A DNA stretch of 64,000 nucleotides from Chitinophaga sp. 180180018-3 (lineage in GTDB: Bacteria > Bacteroidota > Bacteroidia > Chitinophagales > Chitinophagaceae): assembly GCF_037893185.1 (NCBI RefSeq), contig NZ_CP140772.1, positions 8,052,001 through 8,116,000 on the forward strand, written 5' to 3'. Position numbers and translations under genes: made by a program. This document shows, in pieces, positions 33,402-42,650 of the stretch (positions are counted from its first letter, which is position 1; each line of letters begins with the position of its first letter). Below the pieces are notes generated by a model. It was not told the DNA's origin. It was given only the letters and a program-made list of their open reading frames with translations, and ran no database searches.

Positions 33402-34892
33402 CTACACCATTTCACCTTTATTCAGCCGGATGAACTGATTAACACAATCCGGCAATTCTTCCTCGTAATGGGTGACGAATATGACGGTTACGGATATATG
33501 TTCACACAGTTGTTCAATCACTTTTTTGAAGTGCATCTTTTGGTAGGAATCGAGGCCCTGACAGGGCTCATCAAAGATGAGCAAAGGAGGATTTTTTACC
33601 AGTGCGCGCGCCAGCAAAGTAAGGCGCTGCGTGCTTTCGGATACCTGCCTGAAAGGAGTGCCGGCATATGCGGCGATATTGAGGATATCCAGCCAGTCGC
33701 GGGCAGTTTGCTGCTGAGCAGGAGTTACCGGCCTAGGTGTACCAATAACATCTGAGAAACCGGAGCATACCACCTGCAGACAATTATCGCGGGAAGTAAA
33801 ATACTGATGTAGTTCAGGGGAAACGAATCCGATTTTCTTCTTGATATCCCATATACTTTCCCCGGTACCCCGGCGCCGGTCGAACAGCCACAATTTATTG
33901 GCATATGCCTGTGGGTTATCGCCATTAATAAGGCTGAGCAATGTTGATTTACCCGCGCCATTTGGCCCGAGCAGCGCCCATTTATCATTCGGTTTTACTA
34001 TCCAGTTAATGCCGTTCAGGATTGTATTTTCTCCATACCTGATCCGTATATCTTCCATGCGCACGATTGTTTCAAACTGGTTGTCGGGCCGGTGTTGTAC
34101 AAGGGTGGCTATCTTGTCAGCTTCCATTGGCGGAAGCTCTATGGCAGTGGGTTCAGGCAATGGCAGCTGAATGAATTCGCTACGTGTATACTTACCAGTT
34201 ATAACGCCGTTGTCCAGGGTAAGTACGTGGGTAATATGTTCGGGTATTTCATGCGGTGATGTAGCCAGCAATACGGTAGAACCACCACTGATCAGCTCAT
34301 TGATCATATTGCTGAAGTCTTTCCTGGCCTGTACATCCAGTCCGATGTATGGATTGTCGAGCATGAGTAACTGTGGCTGCTGCATGAGTGCGCGGGCAAT
34401 CATCACCCGCCGTGTTTCTCCATTCGACAATTTAATCAGGCGTTTTTCCATTAGCGGCGTGATCCGCAATGGTTGCAACAAAGGCGGTATTTCGTTTATC
34501 TCCAGATATTCCTTTACTGTCGGGGAATTATCGGCGTCCATACTATTGAACCGTTGCTGATAATAGAAGTCGGTAGTAGTATTGGAGAGATTGCGGAATG
34601 TATGATGGTGGCCTACCATCGCTATCAGATGGCGGTAGTTGAACCAGGGATCGGTAATGGTGTGAGTACGACACCATTCATCGTAAAAATGGTAGCGGAT
34701 ACTGCCGTTAATAACATTAAACTTACCGAGTATAGTGTTCAGCAGGGCCGTTTTTCCGGAGCCACTGGGGCCGGTGATGGCCCATTGCTCACCTTCGTTG
34801 ATCTGCCAGCTGAGGGCATTGAAAATTGTTTTATCGAGATACCTTGCAGTAATGTGTTCCACGGTGAGGAACGGTGTTAGCTGTTCTGTCAT
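33402..34892 (-). CDS. ModF/PhrA-like duplicated ABC ATPase
   Basis: This 496-aa cytosolic protein has two ABC nucleotide-binding domains and no membrane part. Domain 1 has GPSGSGKT (41-48), signature LSNGETRR and Walker B LLMLDNP, in which Asn replaces the catalytic Glu. Domain 2 has GPNGAGKS, RRRGTGESIWDIKKKIG (very like E. coli ModF), a degraded signature VSESTQR and Walker B LLIFDEP. ModF is linked to molybdate genes in E. coli, but none are here; the true role is unknown. The gene stands alone, divergent from the ElaA-like gene. Confidence 0.87.
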   Translation of the reverse strand: MTEQLTPFLTVEHITARYLDKTIFNALSWQINEGEQWAITGPSGSGKTALLNTILGKFNVINGSIRYHFYDEWCRTHTITDPWFNYRHLIAMVGHHHTFRNLSNTTTDFYYQQRFNSMDADNSPTVKEYLEINEIPPLLQPLRITPLMEKRLIKLSNGETRRVMIARALMQQPQLLMLDNPYIGLDVQARKDFSNMINELISGGSTVLLATSPHEIPEHITHVLTLDNGVITGKYTRSEFIQLPLPEPTAIELPPMEADKIATLVQHRPDNQFETIVRMEDIRIRYGENTILNGINWIVKPNDKWALLGPNGAGKSTLLSLINGDNPQAYANKLWLFDRRRGTGESIWDIKKKIGFVSPELHQYFTSRDNCLQVVCSGFSDVIGTPRPVTPAQQQTARDWLDILNIAAYAGTPFRQVSESTQRLTLLARALVKNPPLLIFDEPCQGLDSYQKMHFKKVIEQLCEHISVTVIFVTHYEEELPDCVNQFIRLNKGEMV

Positions 34893-34990
34893 AATCTGAA
34901 CGATTGAGCTAAAGATTCGTCTGTCGCCTATAAAAATAACAGGATTATTGAAAGCATCCGTTATTTTTATGATAAAGAAAGTTTGAGACT

Positions 34991-35434
34991 ATGGAATGGA
35001 AGATAAAATCATTTGATGAGTTGACTCCGGCAGAATTGTACGCCATCCTGCAGCTGAGAGCCGAAGTTTTTGTAGTGGAGCAGCAATGTGTTTATCAGGA
35101 TATGGATGATGCTGACCAACGGGGCCTGCATTTAATGGGAATGAGCGACAGTGGACGTTTGCAGGCCTATACCCGTCTTTTCGGGCCAGGCATTAAATAT
35201 GAAGAGGCTTCCATAGGAAGAGTGGTTACTTCTCCATTGGCCAGAGGAAAAGGCGCCGGGCGGGAGTTGATGGAACGTTCCATTGCTGCAGTAAAAGAAC
35301 ATTTCGGTGCCATTCCCATCAAAATAAGTGCTCAACAATATTTACAAAAATTCTATCAATCGCTGGGTTTTGAGCAAACCAGCGACATGTACCTGGAAGA
35401 CGGGATACCACATATTGAAATGAGAAAAGCCTGA
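34991..35434 (+). CDS. ElaA-like GNAT N-acetyltransferase
   Basis: This 147-aa GNAT-fold enzyme belongs to the ElaA group. It begins WKIKSFDELTPAELYAILQLRAEVFVVEQ, as in ElaA, with the acetyl-CoA loop RGKGAGRELMERSI near residue 80 and a C-terminal YLQKFYQSLGFEQTSDMYLEDGIPHIEM. The acceptor is not known; ElaA itself is only poorly defined. It ends 14 bp before the stop of the convergent DUF6048 gene, with no clear terminator between. Confidence 0.9.
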   Translation: MEWKIKSFDELTPAELYAILQLRAEVFVVEQQCVYQDMDDADQRGLHLMGMSDSGRLQAYTRLFGPGIKYEEASIGRVVTSPLARGKGAGRELMERSIAAVKEHFGAIPIKISAQQYLQKFYQSLGFEQTSDMYLEDGIPHIEMRKA

Positions 35435-35448
35435 TGAAAAGGCTATAG

Positions 35449-36285
35449 CTACTTCTTCGGAATTTTCTTCGTTTTTTCCTTTATCTCCGGTTGTTTTTCC
35501 TTGATCCTGTAGAAGGGAATTACATAGGAAATAGTGTACTGTACGTCGAATGCCGAGCGCTTGGAGCCAGATCCGAAGCCCGGGATGGTTAGTGGCGTCA
35601 TATCCGGATTCTTTACATTGTTGATCAGTATCCTTTCGCGGATATTCCATCCCATGAAAAAGTTTTTCAGCACTTCCGCTTTCAGGCCAACCACCAGTTC
35701 TATCCAATGCGCATTGACATTGGTTTTGGGAATACTCCCTGTCAGGTGGTCGCCCCAATAAGTGTTTCTGATCGCGTAGGTGGGAACGGAGTAATTAAAA
35801 TGGGAAAACCCGTAGCGGATACCGCCGTAAAACATGTTCCGTTCAGAGTGGTACTGCCGTTTCAGGAAGTTGTAATCCACCCCCAATGTAACGAACATAC
35901 CATTGCCTTTATAAGTGTAGTTACTATCGGAATGGGGCGTGTTAGCATATCCTGTCTCGAAAGCAGCATAAAGATTACCGTTGATACGGGCATCTGCTAC
36001 AACCGTCACTTCTTTCCTGTATGGATAATAGATGGCGGAAACAATGCGGCTAAGGTCCAACCCTACCCGGATCCCTCCGGGAACGTACCAGGTACTGTCT
36101 TTATGCGGTGGCACGACGGCTTTCTTAGCAGTATCCGCCTTTGCCATGTGTATGGTATCAGCTTTAACGGCTTTAGGATGAGTAGTATCTGCTTTGATCG
36201 CTGCCGGCTTATTTTGGGCTGTAGCAGCGATACCGGACAAGATACTAGTTGCTATTAAAGAAAAATAAATAAAGATGCGTGTCAT
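35449..36285 (-). CDS. DUF6048-type secreted protein
   Basis: This 278-aa protein has a signal peptide (IYFSLIATSILSGIAATAQ), a low-complexity KADT-rich linker (about 26-58) and a beta-rich domain with GGIRVGLDLSRIVSAIYYP and FVTLGVDYNFLKRQYHSERN. The tyrosine-rich alternating strands suggest an outer-membrane barrel. The C-terminus is Lys-rich. It is paired with the DUF6452 gene just upstream, which it overlaps by 41 bp, and lies behind uvrA. No biochemical function is known. Confidence 0.75.
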   Translation of the reverse strand: MTRIFIYFSLIATSILSGIAATAQNKPAAIKADTTHPKAVKADTIHMAKADTAKKAVVPPHKDSTWYVPGGIRVGLDLSRIVSAIYYPYRKEVTVVADARINGNLYAAFETGYANTPHSDSNYTYKGNGMFVTLGVDYNFLKRQYHSERNMFYGGIRYGFSHFNYSVPTYAIRNTYWGDHLTGSIPKTNVNAHWIELVVGLKAEVLKNFFMGWNIRERILINNVKNPDMTPLTIPGFGSGSKRSAFDVQYTISYVIPFYRIKEKQPEIKEKTKKIPKK

Positions 36286-36724
36286 TACTGCTTGTTACAG
36301 ACTTATTATAAATCACAACAGAATCGATCGTATGCCTGGTAGCGATAACAGTATCCAGGTTGAAATAGGTGCCGAATCCGCAGCCAGGTGAAATAAAATG
36401 TTTGGTACGTTTATACCTGAACGTTATCGTATCTGCAACGAGGGCAGAATCGACTTTCAGGTAAAACCGGCTACTATCATCCATCGGAGACAGCTGGAAG
36501 AATATATCTCCCAGCGGCAGATTTTTGTAGATAGTATCCCTGCCGAGCGCGCAGGCGGTTACCTTGGGCATAATGGTATCCCTTACAATTCCTGCGGTAT
36601 CGCGCCGGAAATGTGTGTGCAGGTCGTTACGCAACGACTGATCGCATATTTTGGTTTCATTTTCACAGGCAAAGATGCCGATAACAATGAAACAGGCGAT
36701 GAATATCTGATATATGCTTTTCAT
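36245..36724 (-). CDS. DUF6452-type lipoprotein
   Basis: This 159-aa lipoprotein has the signal IFIACFIVIGIFAC (lipid Cys20), then ENETKICDQSLRNDLHTHF and a beta-sandwich-like body. The body includes LPLGDIFFQLSPMDDSSRFYLKVD and a conserved GCGFGTYFNLDTV. It lies 24 bp downstream of uvrA and overlaps the DUF6048 gene at its 3' end by 41 bp. Both small proteins probably act together at the outer membrane. Family assignment is from memory of the Bacteroidota pair and is not certain. Confidence 0.7.
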   Translation of the reverse strand: MKSIYQIFIACFIVIGIFACENETKICDQSLRNDLHTHFRRDTAGIVRDTIMPKVTACALGRDTIYKNLPLGDIFFQLSPMDDSSRFYLKVDSALVADTITFRYKRTKHFISPGCGFGTYFNLDTVIATRHTIDSVVIYNKSVTSSNDTHLYLFFFNSN

Positions 36725-36748
36725 TACTTGTTTACAGTTGGCAAGATA

Positions 36749-39628
36749 TTAAATTCCCAGCTCCTTTTTGAGGAATCGGGCAGTATGGCTGTCTTTGCAG
36801 GTACTCACCTGTTCCGGTGTTCCGCTGCATAAAATAGTACCACCGCCCTGGCCTCCTTCGGGGCCCAGGTCTATAATATGATCGGCCATTTTTATTACGT
36901 CCAGGTTATGTTCGATTACCAGCACGGTGTTTCCCCTGTCCGTCAGTTTATTCAGCACTTTCAATAGCAGCTGTATATCCTGGAAATGAAGGCCGGTAGT
37001 GGGTTCATCGAGTATATAGATGGTTTTACCGGTATCTTTTTTGGAAAGTTCGGTAGCCAGTTTTACCCGCTGTGCTTCTCCACCGGAGAGGGTTACGGCC
37101 GACTGACCGAGGGTAATATATCCCAGGCCTACATCCTGCAGTGTTTTTATTTTACGGTAAATCCAGGGTACCGGCTGGAAGAATTCCACCGCTTCATCAA
37201 CGGTCATGTCCAATACATCGGAAATAGACTTGCCTTTATAACGGATTTCGAGTGTTTCGCGATTGTAGCGGCGGCCATTGCATTTTTCGCAGTGTACGTA
37301 TACATCCGGCAGGAAGTTCATTTCGATGACGCGCATACCACCGCCTTCGCAAACGTCGCAGCGGCCGGTTTTTACGTTAAATGAGAAGCGGCCGGCATTG
37401 TAGCCCCTGATCTTTGCTTCAGGAACGGATGCAAACAGGGTTCTGATATCGGTGAAGAAACCACAGTAGGTAGCCGGGTTACTGCGGGGAGTGCGGCCAA
37501 TGGGCGACTGGTCTATTTCAATCACCTTATCTATAAACTCCAGGCCCTTGATGCTTTTATAAGGCATGGGTACCATTTTGGAGTCATAGGCATGTTTAGA
37601 AAGAATAGGATACAGTGTTTCATTGATCAGCGTGGATTTACCACTGCCGGAAACACCGGTAACACAGGTGAATGTACCAAGAGGTAGTTTCAGGTTTACA
37701 TTTTTCAGGTTGTTGCCGGAAGCGCCTTTCAGCTCCAGGAAATTGCCATTGCCTTTACGGCGGGCGGGAATTTCCGAGGCTGTTTCGCCGTTCAGGTATC
37801 CTGCAGTAGGCGTATGCAGTTTGAGGATCTGGCCGGGTGTACCCTGGGCCACGATCTGTCCTCCGTGCACACCGGCACCCGGGCCGATATCTACAAGGTG
37901 ATCGGCATGCAGCATGATGTCTTTATCATGCTCAACAACGATCACGGTATTGCCCATTTCTTTCAGGTTACGGAGGGCGTCGATCAATTGCATATTATCC
38001 CGTTGATGCAGCCCGATGCTGGGCTCATCGAGGATGTAGGTGATTCCCATCAGCTGCGATCCGATCTGGGTGGCCAGCCGGATACGCTGCGATTCCCCGC
38101 CACTGAGCGAACGCGTAGGACGGTTCAGCGTGAGGTAGGTCAGGCCTACATTCAGCAGGAACCGGAGCCGCTCGCGAATTTCTTTCAGGATATCCTTCGC
38201 AATGGCATTCTGTTTTTTCTCCAGTCTGTCTTCAATATTATCAAACCAGGCCAGGAGCTTGTCGAGATCCATGTTGCCGAGTTCGGAAATATTTTTGCCA
38301 TCCACTCTGAAATACAGGCTCTCCTTTTTCAGACGTGCGCCGTTACATTCCGGGCAGGTGCTCAGCTTCATGAAGCCTTCGGCCCAGCTCCGCACGTAGT
38401 CGGAGGAGGTATCATTGAAATAACGCCGTACCATATTCACAACGCCTTCGTACTCTGTGGCGTATTCGGTAGTACTGCCATTATTTTCTCCGAATTCCAT
38501 ATCCACTTCCAGTTTTCCGTTCTCATCTCCGAACAATAACACATTGAGTGCTTTTTGCGGAATGCTGGAAATAGGGGCGGTTAAGGAAAATTTGTACTTT
38601 TTGGCGAGTTGTTGTACCTGTTTGAAGGTAAAGGTATCGCGGGCTTCTCCCAGTGGTTTCAGACCGCCATCGTTGATGGAAGCGTTGTAATCAGGGATTA
38701 CTTCGTCCATATCGATCTGGTATATTGTTCCCAGCCCTTTACAACGGGGGCAGGCGCCATAGGGAGAGTTGAATGAGAAGGTATTCGGACTGGGCTCTTC
38801 ATAGGAAAGGCCGGTTTCCTCACACATCAGCTGTTTGCTGTACTGACTTACCTTGTTGGTATCATTGTCCATGATGAACAGCAGGCCTTTCCCGGTGGTG
38901 AGGGCCTTCTGTACGCTCTGGCTGATACGGGTGCGTGCATCTTCCTGTACCTGAATGCGATCTATTACCAGTTCTATATCGTGGATCTTGTAACGATCCA
39001 CCTGCATTCTTTCTTTCAGGTCCAGTATCTCTCCATCTACCCGTACTTTCAGGTAGCCCTGTTTGCGAACCTGTTCAAACAATTCCCGGTAATGGCCTTT
39101 ACGCCCGCGTATCAGCGGGGCAAGGATGGCCAGTTTTTTGTTTTTGTAGTTTTTGAACAGATGTTCCAGTATCTCCTCTTCGGAGAAACGGGTCATTGGT
39201 TTGTTGGTATTGTAGGAATATGCAGTTCCCGCGCGGGCATAGAGCAGGCGCAGGAAATCGTATATTTCGGTGATGGTGCCAACAGTAGACCTCGGGTTTT
39301 TGTTGGTCGTTTTTTGTTCTATGGAGATCACTGGCGACAGCCCGGTGATTTTATCTACATCCGGTCTTTCCATATCGCCGATAAACTGACGGGCGTAGGC
39401 GGAAAAACTTTCCATATACCGGCGTTGTCCTTCCGCATAAACGGTATCGAATGCAAGTGATGATTTGCCACTGCCACTGATTCCGGTGATCACTACCAGT
39501 TTATTTTTGGGCAACTGAAGATCCAGGTTTTTCAGGTTATGCTCCCGTGCGCCAAAGATGGCTATTTGTTCGTCTGCCGGGGCTTCTGCCAGGGGAGCAG
39601 CGGGTACATTCTCTTTTTTCTTTGCCAT
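36749..39628 (-). CDS. uvrA: Excinuclease ABC subunit A
   Basis: This 959-aa UvrA is the damage-recognition ATPase of nucleotide excision repair. It has two ABC domains, with Walker A GISGSGKS (49-56) and a second GVSGSGKSTLIN. Signature loops are LSGGESQRIRLA and LSGGEAQRVKLA. Two zinc modules are visible, CPRCKGLGTIYQ with CPECNGARLKKE and CDVCEGGGMRV with CEKCNGRRY. It lacks nothing of the family. It has its own -7 box (39650-39657) behind the palindrome that follows fabF, and probably leads the unit with DUF6452 and DUF6048. Confidence 0.97.
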   Translation of the reverse strand: MAKKKENVPAAPLAEAPADEQIAIFGAREHNLKNLDLQLPKNKLVVITGISGSGKSSLAFDTVYAEGQRRYMESFSAYARQFIGDMERPDVDKITGLSPVISIEQKTTNKNPRSTVGTITEIYDFLRLLYARAGTAYSYNTNKPMTRFSEEEILEHLFKNYKNKKLAILAPLIRGRKGHYRELFEQVRKQGYLKVRVDGEILDLKERMQVDRYKIHDIELVIDRIQVQEDARTRISQSVQKALTTGKGLLFIMDNDTNKVSQYSKQLMCEETGLSYEEPSPNTFSFNSPYGACPRCKGLGTIYQIDMDEVIPDYNASINDGGLKPLGEARDTFTFKQVQQLAKKYKFSLTAPISSIPQKALNVLLFGDENGKLEVDMEFGENNGSTTEYATEYEGVVNMVRRYFNDTSSDYVRSWAEGFMKLSTCPECNGARLKKESLYFRVDGKNISELGNMDLDKLLAWFDNIEDRLEKKQNAIAKDILKEIRERLRFLLNVGLTYLTLNRPTRSLSGGESQRIRLATQIGSQLMGITYILDEPSIGLHQRDNMQLIDALRNLKEMGNTVIVVEHDKDIMLHADHLVDIGPGAGVHGGQIVAQGTPGQILKLHTPTAGYLNGETASEIPARRKGNGNFLELKGASGNNLKNVNLKLPLGTFTCVTGVSGSGKSTLINETLYPILSKHAYDSKMVPMPYKSIKGLEFIDKVIEIDQSPIGRTPRSNPATYCGFFTDIRTLFASVPEAKIRGYNAGRFSFNVKTGRCDVCEGGGMRVIEMNFLPDVYVHCEKCNGRRYNRETLEIRYKGKSISDVLDMTVDEAVEFFQPVPWIYRKIKTLQDVGLGYITLGQSAVTLSGGEAQRVKLATELSKKDTGKTIYILDEPTTGLHFQDIQLLLKVLNKLTDRGNTVLVIEHNLDVIKMADHIIDLGPEGGQGGGTILCSGTPEQVSTCKDSHTARFLKKELGI

Positions 39629-39649
39629 AAGATTAAACCACTAAGTTAG

Positions 39650-39657
39650 CAAAAATA
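39650..39657 (-). promoter_or_regulatory. -7 element for uvrA
   Basis: The minus strand reads TATTTTTG, a full TAnnTTTG match, 21 bp before the uvrA start. It lies just after the palindrome 39664-39760. No SOS-type box was recognised. Confidence 0.5.
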
Positions 39658-39663
39658 GGGATT

Positions 39664-39760
39664 AGCCATTAGCTTTTAGCTTTAAGAAAAATGCAACGGA
39701 GATTAACATATTGTATGCTAATCTCCGTTGCATTTTTCTTAAAGCTAAAAGCTAATGGCT
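39664..39760. repeat. Long intergenic palindrome, copy d
   Basis: The two 47-bp arms (39664-39710 and 39714-39760) differ at one position, with a 3-nt loop TTG. It lies 5 bp past the fabF stop and before the uvrA promoter. The tip reads CAACGGAGATTAGCATA in one arm, related to the other copies. It probably terminates fabF transcription. Confidence 0.92.
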
Positions 39761-39765
39761 GGTAG

Positions 39766-41028
39766 CTATTTCTGATATTTTCTGAATACTACGATGGCGT
39801 TATGGCCTCCGAAACCGAAGGTATTGCTCATGGCAATATTTACGGTTCGTGATTGTGCTTTACCAAGGGTCAGGTTCAGATTGGTGGGAATACCTTCGCC
39901 CAGCACGGTAGTGTTGATGGTAGGGGGCACAATATCTTCCTGAGTAGCCTTAATACAGGCAATGGCTTCAATAGCACCGGCAGCTCCAAGCAGGTGGCCT
40001 GTCATGGATTTGGTAGCACTGATGTTGAGTTTATCAGCCTGATCGCCAAATGCAGTTGCAATAGCTTTCAGTTCGCTGAGATCTCCAACTGGTGTAGAGG
40101 TAGTATGAGAGTTGATATAATCCACATCAGCAGTAGTGATACCGGCATCTTCCAGAGCCTGTTCCATACCCAGGCGGGCACCCAGTCCTTCCGGATGTGT
40201 GGCCGTGAGATGGTAAGCATCGCAGGTCATTGCACCGCCGATCATTTCACCATAGATGGTAGCGCCTCTGGCGATAGCATGTTCATATTCTTCCAGGATG
40301 ATAGCGCCAGCGCCTTCACCCATTACAAAACCATCGCGTTCTGTATCAAACGGGCGGGAAGCATGTTCCGGGTCGTCATTGCGGGTGGATAATGCTTTCA
40401 GTGCGTTAAAACCGGCAATACCAGCGCGGGTTACAGGAGCTTCAGAGCCCCCGGTTACGATCACGTTGGCTTTACCCAGGCGGATATAGTTAAAAGCATC
40501 CACCAGGGCGCTGGTAGAAGAAGCGCAGGCAGAAACTGTACAGAAGTTGATACCCATGAAACCGTATTTCATGGCTATCTGACCTGCTGCGATATCGCAT
40601 ATCAGTTTAGGAATGAAGAACGGATTAAATTTAGGAACGAAGTTAGCCTGGGCAAATTCCACGATCTGTTCTTCGAACGTAAGCATACCGCCGTTACCGG
40701 ATGCCCAGATCACCCCGATCTTTGTTTTGTCGATGCCTTCTTTATCGAGACCGGCATCCAGCACTGCCTGATGGGCAGCGGCCATCGCGTACTGCGTGAA
40801 ACAATCCATCTTACGGGCTTCCTTCTTTTCGATGTACTTCTCCACGTCGAAATTCTTCACTTCACAGGCAAACTTGGTTTTAAATTCTGTGGTGTCAAAT
40901 TTCGTAATCGGACCGGCGCCACTCACACCTGCCTTCATATTGTTCCAAAATGAGTCTACATCATTCCCGATAGGTGTTAGTGCCCCCATACCGGTGACCA
41001 CAACCCTTTTCAGTGTAACAGTACGCAT
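39766..41028 (-). CDS. fabF: Beta-ketoacyl-ACP synthase II
   Basis: This 420-aa KAS II elongates fatty acids on acyl carrier protein. The active-site set is visible: Cys in TVSACASSTSALVDAF, His in HTTSTPVGD and Lys/His in KSMTGHLLGAAG. The start is RVVVTGMGALTPIG and the C-terminus ends in NTFGFGGHNAIVVF. In many bacteria acpP precedes fabF; here it does not, and a desaturase gene lies upstream instead. The -7 box is at 41060-41067. It ends at palindrome copy d. Confidence 0.96.
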   Translation of the reverse strand: MRTVTLKRVVVTGMGALTPIGNDVDSFWNNMKAGVSGAGPITKFDTTEFKTKFACEVKNFDVEKYIEKKEARKMDCFTQYAMAAAHQAVLDAGLDKEGIDKTKIGVIWASGNGGMLTFEEQIVEFAQANFVPKFNPFFIPKLICDIAAGQIAMKYGFMGINFCTVSACASSTSALVDAFNYIRLGKANVIVTGGSEAPVTRAGIAGFNALKALSTRNDDPEHASRPFDTERDGFVMGEGAGAIILEEYEHAIARGATIYGEMIGGAMTCDAYHLTATHPEGLGARLGMEQALEDAGITTADVDYINSHTTSTPVGDLSELKAIATAFGDQADKLNISATKSMTGHLLGAAGAIEAIACIKATQEDIVPPTINTTVLGEGIPTNLNLTLGKAQSRTVNIAMSNTFGFGGHNAIVVFRKYQK

Positions 41029-41059
41029 ATTTTTTACTTTAATAAAAAAAGTTAGAGCG

Positions 41060-41067
41060 CAAATTTA
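41060..41067 (-). promoter_or_regulatory. -7 element for fabF
   Basis: The minus strand reads TAAATTTG, a full TAnnTTTG match, 31 bp before the fabF start. The rest of 41068-41285 shows only a weak GTGGG/CCCAC hairpin around 41151-41169 after the desaturase gene. Confidence 0.45.
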
Positions 41068-41285
41068 GTTACTTATTGTTATGAATAAGCATATTCATTA
41101 AGATAATATAACATAACTTTTAGGATTTCAGGTAGAATCCCTTTACCAGTGGGTGTTTTAGCCCACCGATGCCATGGTTCTGACACTATGTCTTATATTT
41201 TCTGTCCGCATTTTTGGTTAAAAATGAACAGAAAACAAGCAATGATAACCCTGGAAAATGCGCATGAGAGACGTTGAGCAGATCA

Positions 41286-42359
41286 TCAGGCGGCTACAAC
41301 TGCCTCCTGAACCGGCAGAACCGATATTTTCCGGGTCCGTTGTTTCAGGAAGGAAATAATTTCCGCGTCTGTCTGGAACCGATCGCCGATGTTCACAAAA
41401 TTCTTTGCCAGCAGGTCGTACCGCTTGAACATCAGGTAAGCCCATACATGCAGGAAGTGGATACCATCAAATACGATCGCATCGTTGCTGATGTATTCGT
41501 CCAGCGTTTTCCTGAAGTAATGGGGATGTTCGGTCCAATGCATGCTGGGTTTCACATGATGACTGATATGATAGCCATCGTTCCAGCATTTGTGGTTGTA
41601 TTTGGTGTTGATACAGGTAATACTGTTCTTATAGCAGTTATCCGGCTCCAGGTCGCATACAAAGGCATGCTGTGCCCAGTTGCCGACCATCATGATGATA
41701 CGGGAAATAATAAACGGTAATATGAAAACCACGAAGGTGGCGGGGAAATTAATAAAAGACAGTCCCACACAGGCAGCCACGAAAAATAATTCTCCCCGTA
41801 TCAGCTTTATCATCAACTTATTCCTTTTTTTACGGATATGATACCGGGCGGTATCATAGACGCCGAAGGTGACGAAGTTCCAGAGATAGAGCAGGAAACC
41901 CCGGAAAGAATCGCGCTGATAGTGCATGGTGCTGCTGTCATCTTCCGGCATATTGTTTTCCGGATGATGCATGCCGATATGATGGGAATAGTACGATTCC
42001 GGTGTTTGCCCGAACAGGGGCCCGATGGCCCAGGGTAAGTAGTTATTCCAGAATTGATATTTCTTTTCAAAGAAAGTACGGTGGCTGGTACAATGCAGCA
42101 TCAGACCAAAGGGCCCTTTGAAGACTACGTTATTCAGGTATTGGTATATAATAGCTGCAGCCCACCAGATCCAGTTGTTCACCCCCGGGATATACATGAG
42201 AATAGCCAGCGGCCAGAGCGTGAAGGTGATTTGCGCCGTCAGGTGAACAAACGGAAGATCGCGTTCGTCACGGATCCAGCTTTTAAAAAGACGATCCAGC
42301 GCGGTTTCCTTCGTTGGCTTTACATAGACGGGATCTGTTAGTTGCGAAAAATACTTCAT
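41286..42359 (-). CDS. Fatty acid desaturase (membrane di-iron)
   Basis: This 357-aa integral membrane enzyme has the three histidine boxes of the di-iron desaturase/hydroxylase superfamily: H89-C-T-S-H93, HHIGMHH at 126-132, and the HxxHH in DGYHISHHVKPS near 265. Four hydrophobic stretches include TLWPLAILMYIPG and FVVFILPFIIS. It would insert double bonds in acyl chains or act on a related lipid; the exact substrate is unknown. Its neighbours fit lipid synthesis (fabF downstream). A 19-bp palindrome at 42387-42405 lies 28 bp before its start. Confidence 0.88.
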   Translation of the reverse strand: MKYFSQLTDPVYVKPTKETALDRLFKSWIRDERDLPFVHLTAQITFTLWPLAILMYIPGVNNWIWWAAAIIYQYLNNVVFKGPFGLMLHCTSHRTFFEKKYQFWNNYLPWAIGPLFGQTPESYYSHHIGMHHPENNMPEDDSSTMHYQRDSFRGFLLYLWNFVTFGVYDTARYHIRKKRNKLMIKLIRGELFFVAACVGLSFINFPATFVVFILPFIISRIIMMVGNWAQHAFVCDLEPDNCYKNSITCINTKYNHKCWNDGYHISHHVKPSMHWTEHPHYFRKTLDEYISNDAIVFDGIHFLHVWAYLMFKRYDLLAKNFVNIGDRFQTDAEIISFLKQRTRKISVLPVQEAVVAA

Positions 42360-42386
42360 GAGCGTCAGTGTATAATAAAATGAAAT

Positions 42387-42405
42387 CTACAGTTGCGAAT
42401 TGTAG
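42387..42405. promoter_or_regulatory. Palindrome upstream of the desaturase gene
   Basis: CTACAGTT-GCG-AATTGTAG is an inverted repeat with one mismatch per 8-bp arm, 28-46 bp before the desaturase start. It could be a repressor site for lipid control. The rest of the 42360-42650 gap shows no gene. Confidence 0.35.
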
Positions 42406-42650
42406 GTGTTGGCAATAAATTACCGCAAAAACGTATAACGCATTCCAACACGATATAGTATATATGTCGTATGGGTTCTCGGAAAGATAACCATTTTTTT
42501 CTTCTCCCGCAGTATTTACGGGTATTTTTGTAATTTCCGGTCGAAAGCATATCTGTCAGGGGGCATAATATCAGTGTATGTAATTGTCTTTTTGTGTGAT
42601 AATGTTCCTGTAATACCAAGTTTAGTTTAGGCCAAAACCAATCACTATAC

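Noticed and set aside
39029..39460. Repeated ATPase-like fragments on the plus strand within uvrA
   Set aside because: These are shadow frames of uvrA with no independent evidence.
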